Positions 1 through 7,582 of a stretch of 13,172 nucleotides of DNA are shown here, in pieces. The notes under the pieces are model-generated. The model did no database searches, was not told where the DNA came from, and saw only the letters and a list, made by a program, of their open reading frames with translations. Made by a program: the position numbers and the translations under genes. Numbering within the stretch: position 1 is the stretch's first letter; each line of letters starts with the position of its first letter. The stretch is from SAT2750 sp964476375 (GTDB lineage Bacteria > Planctomycetota > Planctomycetia > Pirellulales > Pirellulaceae): NCBI GenBank assembly GCA_964476375.1, contig CAYYZW010000228.1, positions 1-13,172 of the forward strand, written 5' to 3'.

Positions 1-1233
1 AAGCCATTGATGAAATCGTTCGTCCATATCGAATCCCGGCTTGTCCCCGGGCCACTTGCCGGGTAACTCTGCCAAAAGGACTGCCGCCCGGGCACGATTT
101 GCCGACACCTGCTGGTCGATCGAGGCGTCCGGGACGTCCAGTTCCGGTTCGTCGGTATTGTCCATCAAGGCCATCAGTTCGTAGTACTGCCGGTGACTGA
201 TGGGGTCGAACTTGTGGGTGTGGCACTGGGCGCAACCGGTCGTTAACCCCAGCCAGGTCGTGCCCGTGGTGCTCACCCGGTCGGTCATTGCGTAAAAGCG
301 AAATTCCAGTGGGTCGATGCCGCCCTCCTCGTTGAGCATCGTGTTTCGGTGGAATCCGGTGGCAATGCGTTGTGACGCTGTGGCATTTTCAAGCATGTCC
401 CCCGCGACCTGGTCAATGGTGAACTGATCAAACGGCGTGCCGTCATTGATTGCCTGGATCACCCAGTCACGAAAGGGCCACATCGGCCGGTCACGATCCT
501 TCTCGTAGCCGTTGGTGTCGGCATAGCGGGCCAGGTCAAGCCAGTGCCGGGCCCAGCGTTCCCCGTACTGGTCCGAGGCGATCAGTTCGTCGACCAGGCG
601 ATCATAAGCATTCGTGTCGAATTCGTTGTCCTTGAAAATATCGTCGTGCCAACGGTCGGCATCCTCCGGTGTCGGGGGCAGGCCGACGAGGTCCAGGTAG
701 AGTCGGCGTATCAGGGTATATCCCTCGGCGCGTGGCGAGGGTGTGAGTCGCTGCCGTTGCTGGTGGGCGAGAATAAAGAGGTCAATCTCGTTGTTCGCCC
801 AGTCGGAGTTCTTTACCCGTGGAAGCGACGGCCTGGCGATTGGCCCGAATGACCAGTGCGGTTCCCATCGTGCCCCCTGCTTGATCCAGCGGCGGAGGGT
901 CTCCTTTTCCGTCTCGCTCAGCGTCTTGTGGGAATCGGGCGGAGGCATCCTTTCATCGTCATCATTCGATGTGATGCGGCGGTAGAGTTCACTGGCCTTG
1001 AGCTGGTGAGGAACGACCGGGGTGATCTCCCCGTCACGAGAAAATAACCCCTCGCTTGTGTCCAGGCGGACGTCGGTGATCCGAGCCGCGTCGTCCGGAC
1101 CGTGGCACGTGTAGCAGTTGTTCGAGAGGATCGGTCGTACGTCGCGCGTGAAGGATACCGGTTCGGCGGCACCTGCCGTGCCGGTCGTGATGATAGCCAC
1201 CCAGATAATGGTGCAGGTAGTGAAGTGGTTCAT
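1..1233 (-). CDS. Planctomycete cytochrome C / DUF1549 domain protein (C-terminal part outside window)
   Basis: This gene starts at the ATG complementary to 1231-1233 and stays open for 411 codons to the left edge, so its C-terminus (normally a DUF1553 domain) lies outside. Residues 1-22 look like a signal peptide ending near AGA/AEPV. Residues 27-120 form a PSCyt1-type haem domain with CYTCH at 40-44 and a possible axial Met in RMPPP at 95-99. From about residue 145 comes DUF1549: an RRLYLDLVGLPPTPED motif, an ERWARHWLDLARYADTNGYE motif, and a second CXXCH (CAQCH, 334-338) followed by HKFDPISHRQYY. Such proteins are common in planctomycetes and usually lie beside DUF1501 genes; they are predicted exported haem proteins, but the reaction is not established. 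Here the DUF1501 gene is head-to-head rather than downstream. The ribosome-binding site is weak (GAGCGAGG just before ATG). The family assignment is firm; the function is unknown. Confidence 0.93.
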   Translation of the reverse strand, partial: MNHFTTCTIIWVAIITTGTAGAAEPVSFTRDVRPILSNNCYTCHGPDDAARITDVRLDTSEGLFSRDGEITPVVPHQLKASELYRRITSNDDDERMPPPDSHKTLSETEKETLRRWIKQGARWEPHWSFGPIARPSLPRVKNSDWANNEIDLFILAHQQRQRLTPSPRAEGYTLIRRLYLDLVGLPPTPEDADRWHDDIFKDNEFDTNAYDRLVDELIASDQYGERWARHWLDLARYADTNGYEKDRDRPMWPFRDWVIQAINDGTPFDQFTIDQVAGDMLENATASQRIATGFHRNTMLNEEGGIDPLEFRFYAMTDRVSTTGTTWLGLTTGCAQCHTHKFDPISHRQYYELMALMDNTDEPELDVPDASIDQQVSANRARAAVLLAELPGKWPGDKPGFDMDERFHQWL

Positions 1234-1432
1234 GGCCTCGCTCTTGTTTTCCAGGGAAGACATCTATTTTACTGCCAGAATGGGAGACGGACACCGTCTT
1301 GCTGGCCTCTGGTTCCCGGAAATAGTTTGGGCAGCAGGGGATGAGGTTCTGCCAGATATGGATTTCAAGAGTGGCGAATGTCGATTAAAATAACTGGCAG
1401 TGTCGCCGAGTTCGGAAGGAAGAAATACGAGC
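1234..1432. promoter_or_regulatory. Divergent intergenic region with three CTGCCAG heptamers
   Basis: This 199-base spacer separates the two head-to-head genes and must hold promoters for both. The heptamer CTGCCAG occurs at 1272-1278 and 1349-1355, and its reverse complement CTGGCAG at 1394-1400. The outer pair extends to an 8-base inverted repeat (ACTGCCAG at 1271-1278, CTGGCAGT at 1394-1401). The first two copies are followed by similar bases (AATGGGA and ATATGGA). An AT-rich run TTAAAATAA lies at 1385-1393, but I see no convincing -35/-10 pair. A role as a regulator binding site is inference only. Confidence 0.3.
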
Positions 1433-2848
1433 ATGTTATCTTTCCAGGGAAAACCGTCATCTCTTTGTGATGGTATCAGTCGTCGGGAATGGATGAGGGT
1501 GGGGGGACTCAGCCTGGGGGGCCTCTCTCTGGCATCGCTGCTGAAGAACCGGGCTCTGGCATCGAAACAGCAGTCGGCCCCTTCCGGCCCAGGTTTTGGC
1601 AAGGCGAAGTCGGTGATCCTGTTTGGCCTGGTAGGAGGGATTCCCCAGCATGAGACATGGGACCCGAAACCGGATGCCCCGGAGGAGATCCGGGGGGAGT
1701 TTGGTTCGATTGCCAGCAGGACTCCCGGGTTGAGAGTAGGAGAACTGATGCCACGGACGGCCCAGTTGACCGACAAGATAGCGGTTCTTCGTGCAATGGT
1801 TACCGGCGACAATTCGCATTCCTCCAGTGGATACCAGATGCTCACCGGGATTGAGCACCAGCCACTCAACAGGGAGAGTGGCCCAACCGGCCCTCCCAAC
1901 GATTCTCCCAGCCTGGGGGCCATGGTGCGGGCTCTCCGGCAGGACGTGGGACAACTCCCCTCTGCGGTGACCGTTCCCGAGCATATCTGGAATGACGGGA
2001 ACAAGCCCTGGCCAGGGCAGGACGCGGGTTTCCTGGGACGCCGGCATGACCCCTGGTTGATCAAGTGTTATCCGCACGAGGATCGGATGGATGTTCCAGG
2101 TATGACGTTGCCGGCGGATATCCCCTCGCTGCGTCTGGATAACAGGCGGACCCTGTTGCAGCAGTTGAACCGGTATGCCGGGCAACTGAAGGAGAGCCGG
2201 GCAATTGAAAACTATGACGTGCAGGCCCAGCAGGCTTATGGGCTGCTGGGGTCTGAAGGGACGACCAGTGCGTTTGATCTCCGGAAGGAATCCTCTGGTA
2301 CGCGAGATGCCTATGGTCGCACACGGTTTGGCCAGAGTTGCCTGCTTGCCCGCCGCCTGGTCGAGGCCGGGGTGTCGCTGGTTCAGGTCAACTGGGCACG
2401 TATCAAGAAAGATGGCTACGAGAACCAGGGCGGGTGGGATACCCACGCCAAGCATAGTTTTTCACTCAAGCAGCACCTGATGCCGAGCATGGACCAGACA
2501 TTCAGCACGCTGGTGGAGGACCTGGACCAACGAGGTTTACTGGAAGAGACGCTGGTGGTCATGTTCACCGAGTTCGGTCACACGCCAAAGTTCAACAAGA
2601 ATGCCGGCCGTGACCACTGGGGACGGGCTTTTTCTATTGCCCTGGCCGGAGGGGGGGTCCGGGGCGGCGTGGTTCACGGAAGTACCGACAAGCATGCTGC
2701 AGATCCTCTGGATGGGATGGTCAGGCCCCGGGATTTTATTGCCACGGTATTCCACCTGCTGGGATTCGCTCCCAACACGGAGATCCATGATCCCTTTAAC
2801 CGGCCGATTCCGCTAAGCCGTGGCCAGGTGATCGAACAGATCCTCTAG
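1433..2848 (+). CDS. DUF1501 family protein, Tat-exported
   Basis: The product has 471 residues if started at ATG 1433. I prefer this over the in-frame GTG at 1400, because AAGGAAG (1416-1422) lies 10 bases upstream and MLSFQGKPSSLCDGISRREW is a normal N-terminus for the family. A twin-arginine leader is clear: SRREWM at residues 16-21, then a hydrophobic GGLSLGGLSLASLL stretch. Family landmarks follow: GGIPQHETWDPKPDAPEE (68-85), GDNSHSSSGYQMLTG (125-139), GGWDTH (333-338), TEFGHTP (379-385), GRDHWG (392-397) and the C-terminal DPFNRPIPL segment. DUF1501 proteins resemble the alkaline-phosphatase/sulfatase fold, but their reaction is not established. The gene is divergent from the DUF1549 gene and 57 bases upstream of the glycoside hydrolase-like gene, probably co-transcribed with the latter. 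Confidence 0.93.
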   Translation: MLSFQGKPSSLCDGISRREWMRVGGLSLGGLSLASLLKNRALASKQQSAPSGPGFGKAKSVILFGLVGGIPQHETWDPKPDAPEEIRGEFGSIASRTPGLRVGELMPRTAQLTDKIAVLRAMVTGDNSHSSSGYQMLTGIEHQPLNRESGPTGPPNDSPSLGAMVRALRQDVGQLPSAVTVPEHIWNDGNKPWPGQDAGFLGRRHDPWLIKCYPHEDRMDVPGMTLPADIPSLRLDNRRTLLQQLNRYAGQLKESRAIENYDVQAQQAYGLLGSEGTTSAFDLRKESSGTRDAYGRTRFGQSCLLARRLVEAGVSLVQVNWARIKKDGYENQGGWDTHAKHSFSLKQHLMPSMDQTFSTLVEDLDQRGLLEETLVVMFTEFGHTPKFNKNAGRDHWGRAFSIALAGGGVRGGVVHGSTDKHAADPLDGMVRPRDFIATVFHLLGFAPNTEIHDPFNRPIPLSRGQVIEQIL

Positions 2849-2905
2849 CGCAAAGACCGCGTGTCGAGATCATGACCTTTTGGAGTATGACAGGAGGGTG
2901 TTCCC

Positions 2906-4591
2906 ATGCGGTGGTGCAAGTCTTTGACTGCCATGACGGCCCTGGTGCTGGTTTGCTGGCCGTTGCATGGCGAGGAACAGTCGGGTCGCCCAAAACCGAG
3001 GGTCGTTTTTAATGACGATGCCCAGGTTCTCACCGAGGCGCCCGCCGAAGGGGCAACCGCCTTCGTCAGGGAATGGCTTGACCGGGAGCTGGAGGCGGTC
3101 CCGTTCTCCACTTTTGTCTTCCTGGCAGCCACTCCAGATATTTGCACTTTCGATACCCAGGCCGGAGAGATTTATGGGGCCCGTTTTGGGGAAGACTACA
3201 GGCAGGGGCTGGCCCGGGGGATTCGCGCCCTCCAGAGAGAGGGTACCGATGCATTGCAGGTCGTCTGCGACCACATGCACGAGCATGGAAAGGAAGTGCT
3301 GGCCGCCATCCGCATGAGTGATACCCACCATTCGCGTATCACGGCCGAGAATCCACTCTGCCCGCTTTTTGCCGTGGAACATCCGGAATTCGTGATCCGG
3401 CAGCCGGATAGCCGGACCAATGAAACGGCGCTGGACTACTCCTATCCGCAAGTTCGCTCCCATCGCCTCGCGATCATGAAGGAGATTGTCGAGGACTATG
3501 ACGTGGACGGGCTGGAATTGAATTTTGTCCGCTGGGCAAAACACTTTCCTCGCGACCAGGGACGTGAAAAAGCATCGATCCTGACCGATTATGTCGGGCA
3601 GGTGCAGAAGATGTTACAAGAGGCGGCTCGGACACGAGGCCGCCGGTCGCTGACGCTTGGGGTGCGTGTGCCAGAGTCGCTCGCTGCCTGCTGGCTGGCA
3701 GGTGTGGATATCGAAACGTGGGTCAAGCAGGGCTGGGTAGATTACGTGGTGATCTCCACATGGAATAATACAGACCCCCAGCTCAGGGTAGGTGAATTCT
3801 CCCGGTTCACACGCCCCGCCGGTGTCGACACGATTGTCGTGATGGGAAATATGATGGGTTGTATTGACACGAACCCTCCGTTGATCCTCGATCGACCCGT
3901 GGCCATGTCGGCCAAGCACGGGAAAAATTACCAGGGAATGCTGTTGACGGCCACGGAGGCCCGTGGTGCAGCGGCGAATTATTATACTTTCGGGGCCGAT
4001 AGTATTTCTTTCTGGAATGTCGGAATCCACTTTGGCAGTGAGGCCACGGCAACCCTGCAGCAACAGCAGCGGATCGCACAGTGGACATCCGCTGTTGCCA
4101 CCCGGAAGGATGTTTTTTCCGGACCCCGAACCTACCGTTACCTTCCCATGGGCAAGGGGATTTCAACCCGGAAACCCCCGGTAAGAAATTATCCATGGTA
4201 CGACGAAAACCGCAGTCCCCTGGGGCACCAGAATAGCCCGGTCCTTCGGTTTGGAGCCGGCGTGAATGGAGACAGGCAGGTCTTTCCATTTCTGATGGCG
4301 GATGGACGTGACGGCAAGCCCATCGAGGGCACGATGACCTTCTGGATCTACCATCTCGATCCCGCCGATGGGCTGGTGGTGTCGATTAACGGTCGGCGCG
4401 TACCGCCTCGCAAGATTCTCAGGGTGCCGGCAGGAGATCGTCGTGGTGGTCTGCCAGGTCAGCGGGTAGAGATCGCGCTTGGGGACTGCCCTCCCTTTGC
4501 TGGAGAAAACCAGCTTGGAGTGGCAATTTCCATGCCGGCAGGCAGTGAGCGAATACCGTACATGGAAGAACTCGAAGTCCAGGTTGATTAG
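2906..4591 (+). CDS. Secreted TIM-barrel, glycoside hydrolase-like protein
   Basis: This 561-residue protein has a strong Shine-Dalgarno, AGGAGGG at 2892-2898, seven bases before ATG. Residues 1-23 form a signal peptide (basic start, hydrophobic TALVLVCWPL). Residues about 30-390 look like an alpha/beta barrel of the type seen in family-10-like (GHL10) hydrolases: a strand-like VFLAATPD at 71-78, the CDHMHEHG segment at 121-128, LDYSYPQVRSHRLAIMKEIV at 176-195, and DYDVDGLELNFVRW at 197-210. The last motif resembles a barrel strand that usually carries an acidic residue after DGLEL; here it is Asn206. WVDYVVISTWN (277-287) and YYTFGADSISFWN (359-371) suggest later strands. Residues about 440-561 look like a separate beta-rich domain. 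Carbohydrate hydrolysis is an inference; no specific family can be fixed by eye. Its 3' end meets the propeller gene tail to tail. Confidence 0.75.
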   Translation: MRWCKSLTAMTALVLVCWPLHGEEQSGRPKPRVVFNDDAQVLTEAPAEGATAFVREWLDRELEAVPFSTFVFLAATPDICTFDTQAGEIYGARFGEDYRQGLARGIRALQREGTDALQVVCDHMHEHGKEVLAAIRMSDTHHSRITAENPLCPLFAVEHPEFVIRQPDSRTNETALDYSYPQVRSHRLAIMKEIVEDYDVDGLELNFVRWAKHFPRDQGREKASILTDYVGQVQKMLQEAARTRGRRSLTLGVRVPESLAACWLAGVDIETWVKQGWVDYVVISTWNNTDPQLRVGEFSRFTRPAGVDTIVVMGNMMGCIDTNPPLILDRPVAMSAKHGKNYQGMLLTATEARGAAANYYTFGADSISFWNVGIHFGSEATATLQQQQRIAQWTSAVATRKDVFSGPRTYRYLPMGKGISTRKPPVRNYPWYDENRSPLGHQNSPVLRFGAGVNGDRQVFPFLMADGRDGKPIEGTMTFWIYHLDPADGLVVSINGRRVPPRKILRVPAGDRRGGLPGQRVEIALGDCPPFAGENQLGVAISMPAGSERIPYMEELEVQVD

Positions 4592-4601
4592 ATCCTGCGG
4601 G

Positions 4602-6473
4602 TTATTTTTTCTTTCGCACGTCAAAAGCGGTCAGGGACTCCTGGTCCCGGACAAAGAGAATTCCGTCGGCCAGGGCCATGTGGGCCCAGCTCGGTCGACC
4701 ATGCGGTTGCAGGCGGATGCGGCCGCGTTCCCGGTATTCCTCCGGGGTTGCCTCTGCCAGGGCCAGTTCGTGGCCTTCGCTCAGGAGGTAAAGCATTCCA
4801 TCGGCCGCAATCAAGGATCCCTTGCCGACACTGCGGGCCCGCCAGGCGACCTCGCCGGTCAGGTAGTGCATGCAGATCAGGCCACCACTCCCAAATCCAT
4901 ACATGTATTCACCGATCAGTACGATCCCGCCATGATGGTTGGACATCCGCTTGTCAAAATACACCTCCGTGGCTGTCTGCACGCCGTCCTGTACCGTGAT
5001 TTTTGCCAGTCCTCCTCCCTTGCCATAGGAGCTTGAGGCGAAGACGTGGTCCTGGTAGACGATCGGTGTTGTGCAGTTTGCGGTGCCGTTGTTGGCACCA
5101 CTGTAACTCCAGAGAGGTTTCCCCGTACTCGCATCCACGCCGAAGACCGAGGAACGGGCAAACTGGATGATCTGCCGGACGCCGCCGATATCGGCAGCTA
5201 CGGGCGACGAATAATGGGCGCTTTCCTTGACATCCGCCGTCCGCCAGATCTCGTCTCCGGTCAGCTTGTCCAGCGCGACCAGGGTCCCCTTTCCTCCGCC
5301 CGGCGTGACAATCACGAGGTTCTGCTCGACCAGGGGAGACTCGGAATATCCCCATCCGGGGGTCCCTCCGCCCAGGTCCTCTCGCAAGTTCCTGTGCCAT
5401 ATTGTCTCGCCGGTTGTGGCATCCAGGCAACTCACGTCGCCATTGCCTCCCTCCACGTAGACCCGCTTGTCATCGACCGACGGCGTTCCTCGTGGACCAT
5501 CCCCCATGCCGTTGCGATATCCTCCGTACAGGCCCTTCAGTTCGTCCTGGGTCATCGACCCATCGCCCCGGGGATGCTTGCGGGTGTAATAGGTTGCCAG
5601 TTCCGCCGGGCGAATGATCCCGTCCTTTCCCTTGGCCGATGTGAGCAGGTAGCTTTTGATCTCGGCCAAGGTGAGCTGTTCATCCCCCTTGTTGGTGGTT
5701 GGGTCGCGCTCGTCCACCTTGTTGAAGTCCCGGTCCAGCAGCGAGCGACGGGATTCCTCCCGGCTGATCATCTTGTTCTTGTCCTTGTCAAGGGACGCAA
5801 GAAGCCTGGTAGCGCGACTGCTGGCAAGCGCTTCGGCATCGGCATCCTTGTCGGCCAGGTCGATCTCGCTATAGATATTCCCGCGCCCCTGGAACAGCAT
5901 GCCGACTTCATCGTAGGTCAAGGCTCCATTGTTATCCTTGTCGACCAGTTTGATCAGCCGTGCCACGCGGTCCGCAGCGACGGATTCGGCAGTTCCCTCT
6001 ACCTGGCGGTCATACTGGTTAAACCGCCAGCCATATCCAGCGAGCGCCTCGGCTTCGTCGAGGATCTTGTTGCCATCCTTGTCATGTCGTTCAAATTCGC
6101 TGCGAACCCGCTCCTGGAGGATCGCGGCCACCGGCGCGGGCTGCTTTTTCCAGGCGATCTGGCCGGTCCGGGTATCCACCGCCAGCACGTGTTCCACCCC
6201 GGCAAGGTCACCCTGGGTAAAGACCAGGCCGTTCTTGACAGCAAGTGACGAGTAGCCAATTCCGACGGAATCAACCTGCCAAAGCTGTTCGGGCCCTTGC
6301 TCGGGCCATTCGCTCAGGAGACCCCGACTACTGGCGGTGCCATCGCGGTTCGGACCGCGCCACTGCGGCCAGTCTCCCCTGTGGTCCTGGGCGGAAAGCG
6401 AGACCGTCAACAGGCTCAAGAGCAGCATCGTGATGAGGACAGTCCGGTTGGGATTCCATGAGCGAAACGACAT
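4602..6473 (-). CDS. Secreted PQQ-like beta-propeller protein with inserted EF-hand block
   Basis: The product has 623 residues from the ATG complementary to 6471-6473. AAGGAAG lies five bases upstream, and a signal peptide follows at once (hydrophobic TVLITMLLLSLLTVSLSA, cleavage near A28). Upstream ATGs at 6488 and 6551 in the same frame give an unlikely proline-rich extension. WPQWRGPNRDG (35-45) is the usual start of planctomycete BamB/PQQ-like propellers. Propeller blades show as AVDTRTGQIAW (98-108), CLDATTGETIW (349-359), ALDKLTGDEIW (400-410), GVDASTGKPLW (445-455) and CMHYLTGEVAW (534-544). Between the first and second blades, about residues 118-320, sits a helical block with three canonical EF-hand loops: D131-E142, D178-E189 and D229-E240. 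Degenerate ones lie near 208-219, 260-271, 280-291 and 300-311. It probably binds calcium in the periplasm; enzymatic use of PQQ is not shown. It is the likely last gene of the FHA-Dabb-propeller operon. Confidence 0.9.
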   Translation of the reverse strand: MSFRSWNPNRTVLITMLLLSLLTVSLSAQDHRGDWPQWRGPNRDGTASSRGLLSEWPEQGPEQLWQVDSVGIGYSSLAVKNGLVFTQGDLAGVEHVLAVDTRTGQIAWKKQPAPVAAILQERVRSEFERHDKDGNKILDEAEALAGYGWRFNQYDRQVEGTAESVAADRVARLIKLVDKDNNGALTYDEVGMLFQGRGNIYSEIDLADKDADAEALASSRATRLLASLDKDKNKMISREESRRSLLDRDFNKVDERDPTTNKGDEQLTLAEIKSYLLTSAKGKDGIIRPAELATYYTRKHPRGDGSMTQDELKGLYGGYRNGMGDGPRGTPSVDDKRVYVEGGNGDVSCLDATTGETIWHRNLREDLGGGTPGWGYSESPLVEQNLVIVTPGGGKGTLVALDKLTGDEIWRTADVKESAHYSSPVAADIGGVRQIIQFARSSVFGVDASTGKPLWSYSGANNGTANCTTPIVYQDHVFASSSYGKGGGLAKITVQDGVQTATEVYFDKRMSNHHGGIVLIGEYMYGFGSGGLICMHYLTGEVAWRARSVGKGSLIAADGMLYLLSEGHELALAEATPEEYRERGRIRLQPHGRPSWAHMALADGILFVRDQESLTAFDVRKKK

Positions 6474-6599
6474 CGGTTCTTCCTTCATGCAGGATTGGGG
6501 GAAGGCAGGATAGGCTGCCATCGGGAGACGCGCCGTTGGCAGGCAGGGCACATTGTCGACGAAGCGGATCTGCAGATCAACTTTTTTTTCGGTGATCCG

Positions 6600-6917
6600 T
6601 TAACCCAGGTAGGAATCATAGACGCGGACCTGGGACCAGTTGTCCCGGTTCGTCGCGATGAACTCCTGGTGGCGATCCGAGACCTGGTAAAGGTCATGGG
6701 ACTGGCGATCGGAGAAGACCAGGTGCAGAGCCACGTCAAAGTCCCGCTGGTTGACCTCCCGGTCCAGGTCAGGGACCAGTGTTCCCACGGAAAAGTAGAC
6801 TGTTCCCTCATGTTCGGTGAGATAGTGGCGGCAGGCGGCACAAAGCTTTTCCACCTGCTCGGGACTTTTCTCCTGGAGGGTGAAATAGACGATATGGGCA
6901 AGTTGTTGTTCTGCCAC
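6600..6917 (-). CDS. Dabb (stress-responsive A/B barrel) family protein
   Basis: The product has 105 residues when started at the GTG complementary to 6915-6917. That codon has AAGGA eight bases upstream and gives the normal family length. An ATG 42 bases further upstream (6957-6959) would add a non-family lysine-rich tail and lacks a better ribosome-binding site. The protein opens with the family signature LAHIVYFTLQEKSPEQVEKL and ends with NWSQVRVYDSYLG, a usual Dabb ending. These small dimeric ferredoxin-like barrels occur as stand-alone cytoplasmic proteins; in bacteria their ligand is mostly unknown. It follows the FHA gene by 51 bases and precedes the propeller gene by 126 bases, so the three are probably one transcript. 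Confidence 0.87.
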   Translation of the reverse strand: MAEQQLAHIVYFTLQEKSPEQVEKLCAACRHYLTEHEGTVYFSVGTLVPDLDREVNQRDFDVALHLVFSDRQSHDLYQVSDRHQEFIATNRDNWSQVRVYDSYLG

Positions 6918-6968
6918 GATAGCATTCCTTTTCTTCGGGAGACCGGTCTTCAGGCCCATGGCCTGTCG

Positions 6969-7436
6969 CTAGAGCGGTTTTTCCGGATCGTCGATCTGGC
7001 CGGCCTCATTATTTGTTGCGTCGTACCGTTCTTTGTCGTTATCCGTGCTTCGCTCGCGTCGAGAAAGCCCGGCTCGTTCAAGCAGTGACCGCCCCAGGAT
7101 CTGGTTGAGCACTTCCTCGTCCGGTGGGGGGGGGCCCGATGCACCCAGGGCTGTCGGCGTGTATTCCACGGTGTACTTGTGCTTGGCAATGGCGATCTCG
7201 CAGCCGGGGTCCAGTCGCTTCCGTTCTACCCGCCTGCCATGGACCCGGGTGCCGTTGCGGCTTTCCAGGTCTTTCACGTACCAGTAACCGTTCTCGACGA
7301 ACAACTGGCAGTGATGGGCCGAGACATTGGAAAAACGGAGCACAATATCGCAACTTTCGCGACGCCCGAGAAGAAGCCTTTTTTCCAGCAGTGGAATATT
7401 GTCACCACCACCAACAGGGACAAGTTCACCGTACAT
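6969..7436 (-). CDS. FHA-domain protein with disordered C-terminal tail
   Basis: This 155-residue protein has AAGGGA about five bases before its ATG (complement of 7434-7436). Residues 1-95 make a forkhead-associated domain, which binds phosphothreonine peptides: GRRESCDIVL (24-33, Arg25), VSAHH (38-42, Ser39 and His42) and LESRNGTRVHGRRV (57-70, Asn61-Gly62) are the usual binding-loop residues. Residues 96-155 form a charged, polar tail that begins with GPPPPDEE and looks disordered. There is no membrane segment, so it is probably cytoplasmic. The partner kinase is not in this window. The four-proline run is encoded by nine consecutive C bases on the coding strand (see the repeat entry), so slippage could change the tail. 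It is the first gene of the minus-strand operon. Confidence 0.92.
   Translation of the reverse strand: MYGELVPVGGGDNIPLLEKRLLLGRRESCDIVLRFSNVSAHHCQLFVENGYWYVKDLESRNGTRVHGRRVERKRLDPGCEIAIAKHKYTVEYTPTALGASGPPPPDEEVLNQILGRSLLERAGLSRRERSTDNDKERYDATNNEAGQIDDPEKPL
7126..7134. repeat. Nine-base G/C homopolymer inside the FHA gene
   Basis: Nine G on the plus strand (C on the coding strand) span the codons of residues Gly101-Pro104 at the domain-tail junction. A one-base slip in one direction leads to a stop near 7078, giving a protein of about 119 residues. The other frame runs to a stop near 6950, past the normal end. The FHA domain would be intact in either case. Phase variation is possible but unproven. 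Confidence 0.5.
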
Positions 7437-7582
7437 TCAGTTCCCTTGAGGGGCACCCCAGCTTGATCTAAGATGCGGAATCCCTGCTCACGTGCTTGTG
7501 GATGAAAGTTGGTTTTGAACCCATGCTCCAGTCCCGGCTGGTGGGGAAAAAGTAGTTTACTTGAGATTTCCGCGAGGCGTCA
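7437..7582. other. Divergent intergenic region between FHA and radical SAM genes
   Basis: This 146-base spacer lies between the first genes of two opposite transcripts, so it should hold both promoters. I see no convincing sigma-70-like pair on either strand. A short CCAG-TCCCGG-CTGG inverted repeat (7528-7541) is present but too small to interpret. No small gene is supported here. Confidence 0.4.

Noticed and set aside
1457..2455. A 332-codon minus-strand frame over the DUF1501 gene
   Set aside because: No domain-like pattern, and the plus-strand DUF1501 motifs are unambiguous.
4592..4611. T-rich run between the two convergent genes as a terminator
   Set aside because: There is no stable stem before it on the plus strand, and most of the run is the lysine codons at the end of the propeller gene.
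5046..6248. A 400-codon open frame on the plus strand
   Set aside because: It lies wholly antisense to the propeller gene; its valine/leucine-rich repeats (such as VLVLV) are the mirror of the DKDK EF-hand codons, and it matches no recognisable family.
6474..6551. An upstream start for the propeller gene at 6551 or 6488
   Set aside because: It would place a proline-rich stretch before the signal peptide, and the AAGGAAG site fits the ATG at 6473.
6565..6599. CGGATC/GATCCG inverted repeat with an internal GATCTGCAGATC palindrome and a T8 run just after the Dabb stop codon
   Set aside because: The loop is 23 bases and the T run is inside the loop; no U tract follows on the transcribed strand, so it is not a convincing terminator.
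6495..7088. A 197-codon plus-strand frame over the Dabb and FHA genes
   Set aside because: Antisense to two recognised genes; it has no family match I can see.
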